In this document: positions 34,179-43,307 of the stretch, piece after piece | Layout of the letters: the number at the start of each line of letters is the position of its first letter | Numbering within the stretch: position 1 is the first letter of the stretch | Assembly (NCBI RefSeq): GCF_001304615.2 | Contig: NZ_CP032683.1 | Location: 2,356,001-2,420,000, forward strand | Source: Methanosarcina flavescens | Lineage (GTDB): Archaea; Halobacteriota; Methanosarcinia; Methanosarcinales; Methanosarcinaceae | Length of the DNA stretch: 64,000 nucleotides | Direction of reading: 5' to 3' | Translations under genes and position numbers: made by a program | Notes under the pieces: model-generated | Told to the model about the DNA's origin: nothing | The model's database searches: none | Seen by the model: the letters and a program-made list of their open reading frames with translations, nothing else

Positions 34179-35404
34179 AAGTCTGTATCGTATGTTATGG
34201 ATTAACCGAAAATAATATCCGGCTTCAGCCCTGGAGATACTTCTCTGAAATTGCAATTGGCCTTTCCAAGAAAAACTTTGATGTTACGATTATTACCGAT
34301 GGTTCTTCAGAGGGACAAAATCTTACTGGCATTCCAATAAGGCATGTAAAAAAGCTGAGGAAATTGCCATTCCAATCTAATACGGAATTGGTCTCTCTAA
34401 TTAAATCCGAACAACCAGACATAATTTTATGGTCAGTCACGGCTCTTGATTATCTCTATTTGAATATATTTAAACAAATAGGCATCCCTGTAATTGGATT
34501 GTTTACTGGACCCATTTACAAACCCTCAGATATAACAAGAATCGGGACTCACGAAATACTTAAAAATATAAAATTCTTATCAGCACACATTCTTTACGCT
34601 TCCTTGCCATCTTTTTTTATTCGTGGGCTTGTGAATTCTTTACATTGCAATAAAATATTTGTCATGAGCCGTAAAAATAAAGAGATAATTATAGAGAAGG
34701 GCGGGGATATACGCAAGGTTGCTCATGTTCCAGCAGGCATAGAAGAGTCTGATTTTATGAAATCTAATGAATTTAATTCAATTATCAGCAAATATAAGCT
34801 TGACAAAAATTCATTTAATATTCTCTACTTTGGGTCTCCTCTGAGCATCAGAGGTACAGATTCCCTTATTAAAGCAGTTTCAAAAGTAAGAACTCAACAT
34901 CCTTTGATTAAACTTATAATTCTTTCGAGGCGCAGAGACGGTGAATTGAGTCATGAAGAAATGGAGATTCAGGACTTAATTCTAAAACTCGGCTTAGAAA
35001 AAAATGTACAGATAATCTCCGGCTTCCTGGATAAAGATGAAGTGAAAGAATTCATTACTTTTTCCAGCTTGATCGCTTTACCCTTTAAAATTGTCCCATC
35101 TGACGTGCCAACAAGTATTCTTGAATCTATGGCTATGGGAAAAACTGTCATTTCTACAGCTCTTGACGGTATACCCGAGTTACTTGAAGACGGTAGAGGG
35201 TTTATTGTCCAACCAAATAATGACGAAGATCTAGCTGAGAAAATTAGTTTTTTAATTCAAAACCGAGATTTGACAAAGAGAACTGGTAAAAAAGCTGCCT
35301 TGTATATGCAAACATACCCGAGATGGCATGACGTGTCAGAACATGTAGTATCTGAGATTAAACAAGTTTTAGGCAGAAGATCAATAAGCAAGGTGGGTTT
35401 ATGA
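34175..35404 (+). CDS. GT4 family glycosyltransferase
   Basis: The 409-residue protein has a Rossmann N-terminal domain (MKVCIVCYGLTENN) and a GT4 C-terminal domain. Motifs are LYFGSPLSIRGTDSLIKAV, the variant donor site PFKIVPSDVPTSILESMAMG and TALDGIPELLEDG. The usual first Glu of EX7E is replaced around SDVP, so the donor pocket differs from classic members. It overlaps the upstream gene by ATGA and the downstream gene the same way. It very probably works with its neighbours on one glycan. Confidence 0.86.
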   Translation: MKVCIVCYGLTENNIRLQPWRYFSEIAIGLSKKNFDVTIITDGSSEGQNLTGIPIRHVKKLRKLPFQSNTELVSLIKSEQPDIILWSVTALDYLYLNIFKQIGIPVIGLFTGPIYKPSDITRIGTHEILKNIKFLSAHILYASLPSFFIRGLVNSLHCNKIFVMSRKNKEIIIEKGGDIRKVAHVPAGIEESDFMKSNEFNSIISKYKLDKNSFNILYFGSPLSIRGTDSLIKAVSKVRTQHPLIKLIILSRRRDGELSHEEMEIQDLILKLGLEKNVQIISGFLDKDEVKEFITFSSLIALPFKIVPSDVPTSILESMAMGKTVISTALDGIPELLEDGRGFIVQPNNDEDLAEKISFLIQNRDLTKRTGKKAALYMQTYPRWHDVSEHVVSEIKQVLGRRSISKVGL

Positions 35405-36051
35405 TCCAAAAGCCTATGTTCATATGTATTACAGGGATTGACGGGGTAGGAAAAACAACTCATGTCAATTTAATTCTAGAACACTTGCGTAAAAAAGGCA
35501 TCAAATGTCAATATAAATGGCTTCGTTTTCATCATTTATTCTCACTGCCATTACTAGCTTTTTGCAGAGTTGCAGGCTATACACGTGTGTCTACTCTTGG
35601 GGGTTCTCAAAAGTGCTCATACCATGAGTTCTACAAGTCAAGATTTATCTCGACAATATATCCCTGGATTTTATTTCTGGATACCCTATTATTTACAATC
35701 ATAAAGGTCTATATCCCAATGCTCTTTGGTACAACTATTGTTTGTGATCGTTTTGTATATGATACGTTAATAGATGTAGCTGTAGCAACTAAAGATCATG
35801 AAATATACAGAAAACCTGTTGGTAAATTATTCCTTAAACTAATACCGAAAAATGCACATTTTGTAATGCTGGATCTTGATAAATCTACTATATTTTCTAG
35901 AAGACCTGAACTGAAAGACGATCTAACTTTTAACGAGCGTTATGCTTTATATGAGAGTTTATCGTCCCAACTTAATATTCATGTTGAAAAAAACTGTGAT
36001 AATGTGACCCGAGTAAACTGTTCGATATTAAGTAAACTATTTAGGTGTTAA
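35401..36051 (+). CDS. Thymidylate-kinase-like P-loop protein
   Basis: The 216-residue protein has a Walker A motif GIDGVGKTTHV at residue 12, the TMK-type DRFVYDT (near 117-123) and a LID-like Arg pair (SRRPELK). Sequence between 45 and 105 is more hydrophobic than in true dTMP kinases (LFSLPLLAFCRVAG, LFLDTLLFTIIK). Similar proteins occur in archaeal glycan clusters with unknown substrates. Housekeeping dTMP kinase is possible but unlikely in an operon of transferases. It overlaps its predecessor by ATGA. Confidence 0.75.
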   Translation: MIQKPMFICITGIDGVGKTTHVNLILEHLRKKGIKCQYKWLRFHHLFSLPLLAFCRVAGYTRVSTLGGSQKCSYHEFYKSRFISTIYPWILFLDTLLFTIIKVYIPMLFGTTIVCDRFVYDTLIDVAVATKDHEIYRKPVGKLFLKLIPKNAHFVMLDLDKSTIFSRRPELKDDLTFNERYALYESLSSQLNIHVEKNCDNVTRVNCSILSKLFRC

Positions 36052-36052
36052 T

Positions 36053-36676
36053 ATGGCAAGAAAAATATATGCGAATATAAACCTAGGACCTTTAACACCA
36101 ATTTTTAGATTTAAAATTGTGATTATTCTTACAAATTGGTTATTTCAGGGAATATTGTATGCGGATAAAACAGAGAAAATTTTCAAACTATGTCTTGATG
36201 CAATTTTTACCTTTATAATATATAAAATTGTTTTAGGCCTAGGCATCCATATTAGTTTACTAGAGGCTTTCTTAATATCGCATACATTTAACTGGATATT
36301 TAATGGGCAACTATTTGCATTAGCGAAAAATTTTGGCATTGTGCATAACGATCCTGAAAAAATAATTGATTATGCTTATGGAATTAAAGAGAGAGCTTCA
36401 GGAGAAAAAAGCATTAACAGTGTAATTGTGTATGGCAGTCTTGTAAGGAGTGAAATTAAAAAGACTTCAGATCTCGATTTAAGAATTATTAGAAAAAAAG
36501 GTTTATTAAACGGATTAAGAGCATCTCTTTTTGGATTTAAAGAACGAAGTAGGGCATTCTTCCATCAATTCCCTCTCGACATGTACGTTGTAGATAGTCC
36601 CAAGCATTTATTGAAAATGAGATCAGACGAGGAGCCACTTGTACTTTATGATACTGATAGAGTTTTGAATAAATAG
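36053..36676 (+). CDS. Membrane-linked nucleotidyltransferase-domain protein
   Basis: The 207-residue protein begins with two likely membrane helices (about 46-72 and 75-92). The C-terminal half has a pol-beta-type nucleotidyltransferase motif: VIVYGSLVRSEIKKTSDLDLRII (G-S then D-x-D near 126-145). A later DMYVVDS could be the third Asp. Such domains add NMP to proteins, sugars or antibiotics. Membrane segments on a minimal NTase are unusual. It begins 1 nt after the kinase-like gene and closes the operon. Confidence 0.7.
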   Translation: MARKIYANINLGPLTPIFRFKIVIILTNWLFQGILYADKTEKIFKLCLDAIFTFIIYKIVLGLGIHISLLEAFLISHTFNWIFNGQLFALAKNFGIVHNDPEKIIDYAYGIKERASGEKSINSVIVYGSLVRSEIKKTSDLDLRIIRKKGLLNGLRASLFGFKERSRAFFHQFPLDMYVVDSPKHLLKMRSDEEPLVLYDTDRVLNK

Positions 36677-36870
36677 GGGGAATACATCAAAATATTTTAT
36701 GATGACCTAGATACATATTAAGTTTCCTAAATAATACACAATTCTATAAATTTACTTTTAATTAGTAAAAGTTCAATATTATTTTGAATAATAATAGAAT
36801 CATAATTTGAAATATAAATCATAGGCAAATTTTAATTTAACAATAAATTATATTAAAAAGAGCGTTTAAG

Positions 36871-38424
36871 ATGGCCAGGTTACATAAAATATGCACTGCA
36901 ATGTTATTGTTTATATTTTCTCTATTGCCATTTATTCTATATTCAAAAAATAGTATTATAGATCCTTTTTTACTACAACACGTTTCAAATCTAATTTTAA
37001 ATAGAGATGTTGGTAATGTAGATTTTGTTGGTGCAAATCTTATTTATATAAAAGGATTCGGAGTAATGTTATTAATTTTAGAAAAAATTACAGGAATTAA
37101 TTTACAAACTCTTCAATTCTGTGTGATTGTAGGTCCAATCTTCTTAATCAGTTATTATACTCTCTCAAGAGAATTTACTAGATCAAATATTCATTCTCTC
37201 CTTTTAATGACTACATTAGCCTTCGGATTTGCTACCTCATACTATAGCGTTTGGCCACATGGATGGGGCTTCACTCTTTACATTATTTTTGTCTATTTAT
37301 ATTTAAAACTTATATCCAATAGTGTATTAATAATAAAGGCAAGATACATTATTTTACTATTAATTGTTTTTGCTGCTACTAATTTTTATTCATATACGGC
37401 TGAAGTTTGGATGATTATATTTTCAATTATAGTTAATTTTTTAATTTTACTTTATTCGCATGCTTATAATAAAAATTTAAAAAATTATTTGACGCAAAAT
37501 ATATTAATAGTATTCATAACACTCTTTCTTATCTTTAATGATATAGCCTTTAATTCGTATCTACCAAAGATAAAGTTCAATGCAATATATGACTCGGCGC
37601 TTTCATTTCTTCATCCATTTTTTAGTTTTTTAGGTAGTGTTGTAACAGAGCAGTACAAATATGCGTACCATCCAGAGTCTCCTAAATTATTGGTTTTAAT
37701 TAATGCTTTAATATTAGTTCTGTTAGTGTTACCAGTTTTAGTATCCATTTTTTTTGATATTAAGAATTTACTTAATAAAGACTTTAACGTCGACTTTGTC
37801 AAAACTTCTATTATTAAATATCCTCTTGTTGTAGTTGGTTTGGCAGATACTATTATATATTCTTTGGTAGGTGTCTTCTTTTTGAGATATATTCTCTTTA
37901 TGTTTCCAATATTAGCCGTCGCTTCCGTAACTCGTTTTGAAGCAAAAAGCAAACAAAGATTCATAACTTTATTCGTATGTTGTATTTTACTCTTATCTAT
38001 CTTTTCTTTTTGTTGGAATTGGTCTTTGGACTTAAAGAACACGTCTAAGTCTCAATATAAAGAGTTCAACTATGGGGCGAATTGGATTTATAATAATGGT
38101 ATCAATACGCAAATTCTATCAGATCATTATACTGTTTCGTTATATCAAATTACATTTGCAGAAATGGGAGATAAATTGGATGGCAGGTACTACTCAGAAG
38201 AAGATTTCTACCATTTAGTAGACCCAAATTTTTTGGAACGTAATGATGGTTATTTCAAAAATTACTATGTTATAATTAACCAAGAATTTAAAAACAAAAA
38301 AACGTGGGCTGGTGGTTGGAATGACTTTACCCCTATTGTCATTCATGAGCATAATATTGAACGCAATATAAACTTAAATAAAATTTATGATGATAGGATC
38401 ACTTCTATTTTTAGAAGTTCCTAA
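36871..38424 (+). CDS. Polytopic membrane protein, possible GT-C glycosyltransferase
   Basis: The 517-residue protein has around ten to twelve helices and a hydrophilic C-terminal tail from about residue 400. An early luminal loop contains SNLILNRDVGNVDFVGANL; the acidic residues there resemble the first-loop acid of GT-C enzymes. It resembles the 8663 protein in topology but not in sequence. The gene stands after a 195-bp AT-rich gap and is convergent with the GT2 gene ending at 38933. Role inferred only from topology and setting. Confidence 0.68.
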   Translation: MARLHKICTAMLLFIFSLLPFILYSKNSIIDPFLLQHVSNLILNRDVGNVDFVGANLIYIKGFGVMLLILEKITGINLQTLQFCVIVGPIFLISYYTLSREFTRSNIHSLLLMTTLAFGFATSYYSVWPHGWGFTLYIIFVYLYLKLISNSVLIIKARYIILLLIVFAATNFYSYTAEVWMIIFSIIVNFLILLYSHAYNKNLKNYLTQNILIVFITLFLIFNDIAFNSYLPKIKFNAIYDSALSFLHPFFSFLGSVVTEQYKYAYHPESPKLLVLINALILVLLVLPVLVSIFFDIKNLLNKDFNVDFVKTSIIKYPLVVVGLADTIIYSLVGVFFLRYILFMFPILAVASVTRFEAKSKQRFITLFVCCILLLSIFSFCWNWSLDLKNTSKSQYKEFNYGANWIYNNGINTQILSDHYTVSLYQITFAEMGDKLDGRYYSEEDFYHLVDPNFLERNDGYFKNYYVIINQEFKNKKTWAGGWNDFTPIVIHEHNIERNINLNKIYDDRITSIFRSS

Positions 38425-38932
38425 CAATTTAGTAAGTGGCAAAATCTACATCTAGATTTGTATCATTTGCATACCTCTGTTAATTGTTAACTTTCAAAGA
38501 TTTATAATAACAACCAATTAATGCTCTATTTATCTTATATTTAAGATCATAAACTAAATGTTTTGTGTATCGTATAATTTATGATCTGTACACAATATTT
38601 TGAACCTGTTAATATATAGCTTAAATTATAATACAACACAGGACAATTTTGTAATATATTCAATAAAAGATTCACTTATTTCTTAGTAAATATAGTTAAA
38701 GTTAAAAGAACTTGGTAAATGTAGAGATCATCTAAATCATCTTAATACTTATTTCACCCAAACTAACGAGTAGTTTTACGAAGCTAAACAAATTGGTATA
38801 TTATAGTTCATACTAAAAATAATTTTATTCTAAAATTTTGAGATCTAGTGAGATTTTAATTTTTTTTGAAATTTAGAATCCAATTAATTGTCCTGAGCAT
38901 AGGATTTACAGAAACAACCTTGAGTTCTAAGA
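38425..38932. other. Convergent AT-rich spacer, nothing recognised
   Basis: About 500 bp between genes that end on both sides. T-runs in both directions (e.g. TTTTTTTT near 38862) may terminate transcripts. No gene or clear repeat is seen. Confidence 0.4.
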
Positions 38933-39826
38933 CTAGTACTTATAAAAAATTCCTTGGAATAAACCTTTTAAACTATATGAGATAACATTTAAGTTTTTAT
39001 TCCTTATAAACATAAACAAACAACTAAGTGGTAATTGATATAAAATAAAATATATAGTTGAAGAGAAGTATTCTAGTTTTGTAGCATATTTTTTGTGAAA
39101 TATCAATCTATTTCTGGCGGAATAATAAATTCTATAAGTTTTTATTTTTTTGATCGAGACAGATTCTTTATGCCAGATTTTAGAGCTTGGTACATAGACT
39201 AATTCAAAACCATTTCTATTCGCTTTAACCGAATAATCTATATCTTCCCATAGTAAAAAATAATCCGTAGGAAGCATACCAATTTTTTCAATAACCTCTC
39301 GTTTAATTAACATGCACGATCCAGCAACAAAATCAACATTTTTAATTTGATTAAATTGTTCATCATCTATCTTTTTCTGACCTATATGTTTTGGTTGCCC
39401 TGTGTACCAATTAATTTTTGCGCCAGCGTAATATATCATATTGTCTGGTTCTGCATAGTAAGTTTTAGGGCCGAGAATTCCGATCTTTTCATTTGAATTT
39501 GCAATTTTAACCAATTCACTTAAAAAATGCGGGTCAACTACTGTGTCATTATTTAATATCAAAACATAATCTGCTTTATTATTAATTGCATATTGTATAC
39601 CTACATTATTGCCCTTTGAATATCCCAAATTTTCCTTATTTACAATCAATTTAATATCAACTAGTTCTTGGAACTCTTCTACTGATCCATCTGTAGATGC
39701 ATTATCAATCACTATTACTTCATAATTAGGATATGTTATATTCTTTAGAGACTTAAGACAGTCTATTGTATCCTCCTTTCCATTCCAATTCAATACTATA
39801 ATACTAACTTTTGGATTTTTCTCCAG
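38933..39826 (-). CDS. GT2 family glycosyltransferase, with probable CTG start
   Basis: GT-A motifs: SIIVLNWNGKEDTIDCL, VIDNASTDGSVEEF, LILNNDTVVDPHFL and LLWEDIDYSVKANRNGF, a rhamnosyltransferase-like pattern. The first standard start is TTG 39793, but it lies after the conserved strand KVSIIVL. CTG at 39826-39824 directly follows an in-frame stop, keeps that strand and has GGAGGG seven bases ahead (39839-39834), so it is the better start. A helix lies near the C-terminus (YFILYQLPLSCLFMF). It ends the minus-strand rfb operon and may add rhamnose made by that operon. Confidence 0.83.
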   Translation of the reverse strand: MEKNPKVSIIVLNWNGKEDTIDCLKSLKNITYPNYEVIVIDNASTDGSVEEFQELVDIKLIVNKENLGYSKGNNVGIQYAINNKADYVLILNNDTVVDPHFLSELVKIANSNEKIGILGPKTYYAEPDNMIYYAGAKINWYTGQPKHIGQKKIDDEQFNQIKNVDFVAGSCMLIKREVIEKIGMLPTDYFLLWEDIDYSVKANRNGFELVYVPSSKIWHKESVSIKKIKTYRIYYSARNRLIFHKKYATKLEYFSSTIYFILYQLPLSCLFMFIRNKNLNVISYSLKGLFQGIFYKY

Positions 39827-39839
39827 TTATGATCCCTCC

Positions 39840-40209
39840 AGCTTTTGACATTATACGCTATCTTTATAAGCTTTATATTTTCGATTGTAAAGTCTTCAAA
39901 TTTATATAATGAGTGTATCCCACAACTCACTTTGCTCGCACTCGTGCTATTTTTAAATTGCTTTCATAGTCAGAAACCCGGCTCATATCTCAGATTCGAG
40001 ATTTAGAGAAGGAGTTCTGTTTAAATATTGAATTTGATTACAATGCCTATTGGATTTGATTTTGTACTTAAGGTATGTAAGCCCTAACGATTATTCACCT
40101 CACATTCCGCAGATGTATACAGATGTGTTATTTACTTACCAATTTGCTTTATTATCTCATCAAGCTTGAATTCAGTTTTTAACTTATTGCTATATCGAGA
40201 AAATAGATG
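39840..40209. other. Spacer in the minus-strand rfb operon
   Basis: About 370 bp between the flippase and the GT2 gene. It has an ATCTC-AGATTC-GAGAT hairpin near 39978-39993 and no gene. A separate promoter for the GT2 is possible. Confidence 0.4.
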
Positions 40210-41688
40210 TTATTTTTGCATACATGTGCAGAAAATAGGATTCAACATTATGACCTCATGAATTATGCTCCAGAACTGCTCCGTCTCTTGTTGGAGGCAG
40301 ATTGTAGTAATCCCGATAAATAGCATACCATAGATGCCAAATCCAATAACCCATGTCTCAGCTACTGTATTGGCTCCGAGGAATGCTCCAATATATGCTC
40401 CAGTCACGAGTACCCATCTCACAATCTTCCTGGCAGAACCTGCAACAAGGTGCAGGAGCGCCACTTCATTAAGGAGGTACCAGAGGCTGAAACTGACAAC
40501 TGCCGTAGCGGCCACGGCTGTGAGTGTGCCAAATAGATATACTGAAAGCAGATTGAGGGCCACTGCTCCGATGAGGGATGCCGCTGCAAGGACAAAGTAT
40601 GTTCTCTGTTTCCTGTAAACCTTGAAGAAGTTGGCATGGAGGATATTTATCTGTCCGCTAAACCCGATCGTGCATAGAAGGATCGCCATCAGGGGAAGGC
40701 TATCGGAATATTGAGGAAGATAGTACTTTATCCCGACAGAAAAAGGGAAATATGCAGCGAGTACTCCTGCCCAGAAGATCACAAGTGCGGATTTGAGTAG
40801 GTCGTATGCCTTTGTTCTGGTTTTAGCGCTCGACCCGGAGAGGTAAGGGAAAAAGACCTGCGATACTGCCTGAAGAAAGATCGTAGCGAGGCCGCACATT
40901 GTCATAGCAAAAGTGTAGACAGCAAATTGGGTGATAGGGAAAAACGACCCGATGGTCAACCGATCGATTGTTGCGAAGATTAGTGCAGTGAAATTTCCCA
41001 GTAAGACGAAAATTCCGATCCCGATATTTTCTTTCCCGTACTGGAGCAGGGACTTCCTATCAGTAGTATGGTAGAACAAGCAGTCACGACTATTAAATAT
41101 AAACAGAAATACTATAGTAATCCCCGTAGCCATGGTTGCAAGGATTACTGAGAAGTAACTGAAGTACCCGCTAAAGAGTATAAGTAAGACAAATATAATA
41201 AACAGTAACCCTCTTCCGATATTGACTGCTGTCACAAGTTTAAAGCGTTTTGCTGCTTGCGCTGTGAAAAGAAAGAATGTTAGTAGATTGACGATGATAG
41301 CATTGACCAGCACGGCTAGAGCTATCTCCTTGTAGGATATATCGACAAGTCCAACAATCATTATAAGGATACCGACAGTAACTCCCTGTTCCAAAAGGAT
41401 AAACCTGAAAGTTGTGGGGATTTCTTCTCTGAAGGCTTCAAAGTCTTTTCCTGCCCACCTGACAAGAATACCGTCGAGGAACCCTAAGTGCAGGATACCT
41501 ACGTAAGTCGTGTAGAGTAGGAAAAGTTGCCAGTAACCATAATCAGTTGTAGAGAGATACTTTGGAATAATGAGACTCTGGATAAATCCGAAGATCAGGA
41601 GGAGGGCTTGTCCGAAAGAATATATAAGAACGTCACTACTGAACGCTTGAAGGTTAAAACCGTTGCTTTCTCCAATTTGTTGTTTCAC
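40210..41688 (-). CDS. Wzx-type lipid-linked oligosaccharide flippase, second copy
   Basis: The 492-residue protein has about 12-14 helices and the family start FSSDVLIYSFGQALLLIFGF followed by IIPKYLSTTDYGYWQLFLLY. GNFTALIFATIDRLTIGSFF is typical of helix 7. It belongs to the MOP flippase family and is not closely similar to the 10952 protein. It lies between rfbA and a GT2 in the minus-strand dTDP-rhamnose operon, so it probably exports the rhamnose-containing glycan. The coding region is visibly less AT-rich than the left flippase. Confidence 0.87.
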   Translation of the reverse strand: MKQQIGESNGFNLQAFSSDVLIYSFGQALLLIFGFIQSLIIPKYLSTTDYGYWQLFLLYTTYVGILHLGFLDGILVRWAGKDFEAFREEIPTTFRFILLEQGVTVGILIMIVGLVDISYKEIALAVLVNAIIVNLLTFFLFTAQAAKRFKLVTAVNIGRGLLFIIFVLLILFSGYFSYFSVILATMATGITIVFLFIFNSRDCLFYHTTDRKSLLQYGKENIGIGIFVLLGNFTALIFATIDRLTIGSFFPITQFAVYTFAMTMCGLATIFLQAVSQVFFPYLSGSSAKTRTKAYDLLKSALVIFWAGVLAAYFPFSVGIKYYLPQYSDSLPLMAILLCTIGFSGQINILHANFFKVYRKQRTYFVLAAASLIGAVALNLLSVYLFGTLTAVAATAVVSFSLWYLLNEVALLHLVAGSARKIVRWVLVTGAYIGAFLGANTVAETWVIGFGIYGMLFIGITTICLQQETEQFWSIIHEVIMLNPIFCTCMQK

Positions 41689-41766
41689 TTACATGCCCCT
41701 GTATGAAAAAGTGGGGATACTTCCTTTTACGGATCGAGCTCTGTTCTATCATCTGTGAATAGTATC

Positions 41767-42501
41767 TTAGAAAAAGCCCTCTCTATGTGGGCTATTTGAT
41801 CTTTCCTTCTGAATCATCAGGCTGGCTCTCAACAAACTCTCAAATGTTCCGGCGTCACTCCAGAACCCTTTGAATATCCTGTACTCCATAACCTCCTTAT
41901 TTACATAGTAATTATTTACGTCTGTTATCTCAAGTTCTCCTCTTCGAGAAGGCTTTAGTGTTTTAATTACATCAAAAACACCAGAGTCATAAATATAAAG
42001 TCCTGTAACCGCGAAATTGGATTTTGGTTCTCTTGGCTTTTCTTCGATGTCTACTACTTTCTCACCCTTTAGTTCTGCAACTCCAAACCTGTAAGCGTCA
42101 GGCACTTCTTTCAGGAAAATTTTGGCACCGGTTTTGAAACTTTTGACATCTTCTTTTATATTGTCCTGGAAGATATTGTCGCCTAAAATTACAGTTACGC
42201 TGTCTCCATCAACAAAATCTTTTGCTAGATAGAGTGCCTGGGCAATTCCTCCAGCCTGTTCCTGGATCTCATAGGTAAAATGTACTCCGTGATCTGCCCC
42301 TGAGCCTAAAAGTTCAAGAAAATGTCCTGCGTGCCCTTTGCCTGAGACTATCATTATATCTTTTATTCCGGCACTTATCAGAGTCTCAAGTGGGTAGTAA
42401 ATCATTGGTTTGTCGTAAACTGGCAAAAGATGCTTGTTTGTAACTTTAGTCAGAGGGTAGAGTCTGCTACCTGTGCCGCCTGCAAGTATTACGCCTTTCA
42501 T
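41767..42501 (-). CDS. rfbA: Glucose-1-phosphate thymidylyltransferase
   Basis: The 244-residue protein has the nucleotidyltransferase signature GVILAGGTGSRLYPLTK, PVYDKPMIYYPLETL and VILGDNIFQ (the metal-binding Asp). It makes dTDP-glucose from glucose-1-phosphate and dTTP, the first step to dTDP-L-rhamnose. It is shorter than the usual bacterial RmlA (about 290 residues), as in many archaeal versions, and lacks the C-terminal allosteric part. The ATG overlaps the rfbD stop by 4 nt. Confidence 0.93.
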   Translation of the reverse strand: MKGVILAGGTGSRLYPLTKVTNKHLLPVYDKPMIYYPLETLISAGIKDIMIVSGKGHAGHFLELLGSGADHGVHFTYEIQEQAGGIAQALYLAKDFVDGDSVTVILGDNIFQDNIKEDVKSFKTGAKIFLKEVPDAYRFGVAELKGEKVVDIEEKPREPKSNFAVTGLYIYDSGVFDVIKTLKPSRRGELEITDVNNYYVNKEVMEYRIFKGFWSDAGTFESLLRASLMIQKERSNSPHREGFF

Positions 42502-43307
42502 ATATTTCTCTCCTTCAAATAGGCTTCAAGTGCTTCTTTCCAGTGCCTCATAGGTTCAGTTTTGGTGTTTGCAAGAACTGAATACTTCGGTCTTTTTGCT
42601 TTTCTTGAGAATTCTTCACTTGTACAGGGAAGTACGTTATCAATAATAGAAGAGGCAAATTCGTACCAGGAACAGACCCCGTCATTTGTAATGTGATAAA
42701 TTCCGGGTTCAAGTTCAATTATCTCCTTTACTCTGGCAGCCAGGTCTATTGTGTAGGTAGGTTTGCCGAACTGGTCGTTGACTACCTTTACAGTATCCAT
42801 TTCTCTGGATAATCTCAGCATGGTCTCAACGAAATTTTTCCCGTGAGTACCAAAAAGCCAGGAAATTCTAATGATCCTGTAATCGCCCATACATTCAATG
42901 ATTCTCCTCTCACCAAGAAGCTTTGAACGTCCATAGACATTAATCGGGTTTGGAGTGTCGGATTCTGCATATTCTTTCTTAGAACCATCAAAAATATAGT
43001 CAGTACTGAAATGAACCAGTTTAGCTCCAGCAATAGAGCAGGCTTCTGCAATATTTCCAGGCCCATTTCCGTTTACTTCATACGCCAGTTCCTGGTTATC
43101 CTCGCAGCCATCTACATCAGTATAGGCAGCAGCATTGATCACTACATCTGGACTGATTTCCCTGATAGCTTTCAGAACATGCTCCCGGCTTGTGATATCG
43201 AGGTCTTTGTGAGTAAACTTAACTGCATCAGGAAAAACTTTGCAAAGGTCTGATCCAAGCATCCCGCTGGAACCGATGATCAGCGTTTTAATGGCTCCCA
43301 CCACCAT
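42498..43307 (-). CDS. rfbD: dTDP-4-dehydrorhamnose reductase
   Basis: An SDR-fold enzyme with the nucleotide motif LIIGSSGMLGSDL, STDYIFDG and the catalytic YGRSK. It reduces dTDP-4-keto-L-rhamnose to dTDP-L-rhamnose, the last step. The start is uncertain: ATG 43325 and 43307 or GTG 43304/43301 lie ahead of the conserved KTLIIGSS. The SD-like GGTGGTGGGAG directly precedes an in-frame ATT at 43292, where homologues have Met. It overlaps the end of rfbB by about 28 nt and rfbA by 4 nt. Confidence 0.92.
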   Translation of the reverse strand: MVVGAIKTLIIGSSGMLGSDLCKVFPDAVKFTHKDLDITSREHVLKAIREISPDVVINAAAYTDVDGCEDNQELAYEVNGNGPGNIAEACSIAGAKLVHFSTDYIFDGSKKEYAESDTPNPINVYGRSKLLGERRIIECMGDYRIIRISWLFGTHGKNFVETMLRLSREMDTVKVVNDQFGKPTYTIDLAARVKEIIELEPGIYHITNDGVCSWYEFASSIIDNVLPCTSEEFSRKAKRPKYSVLANTKTEPMRHWKEALEAYLKERNI

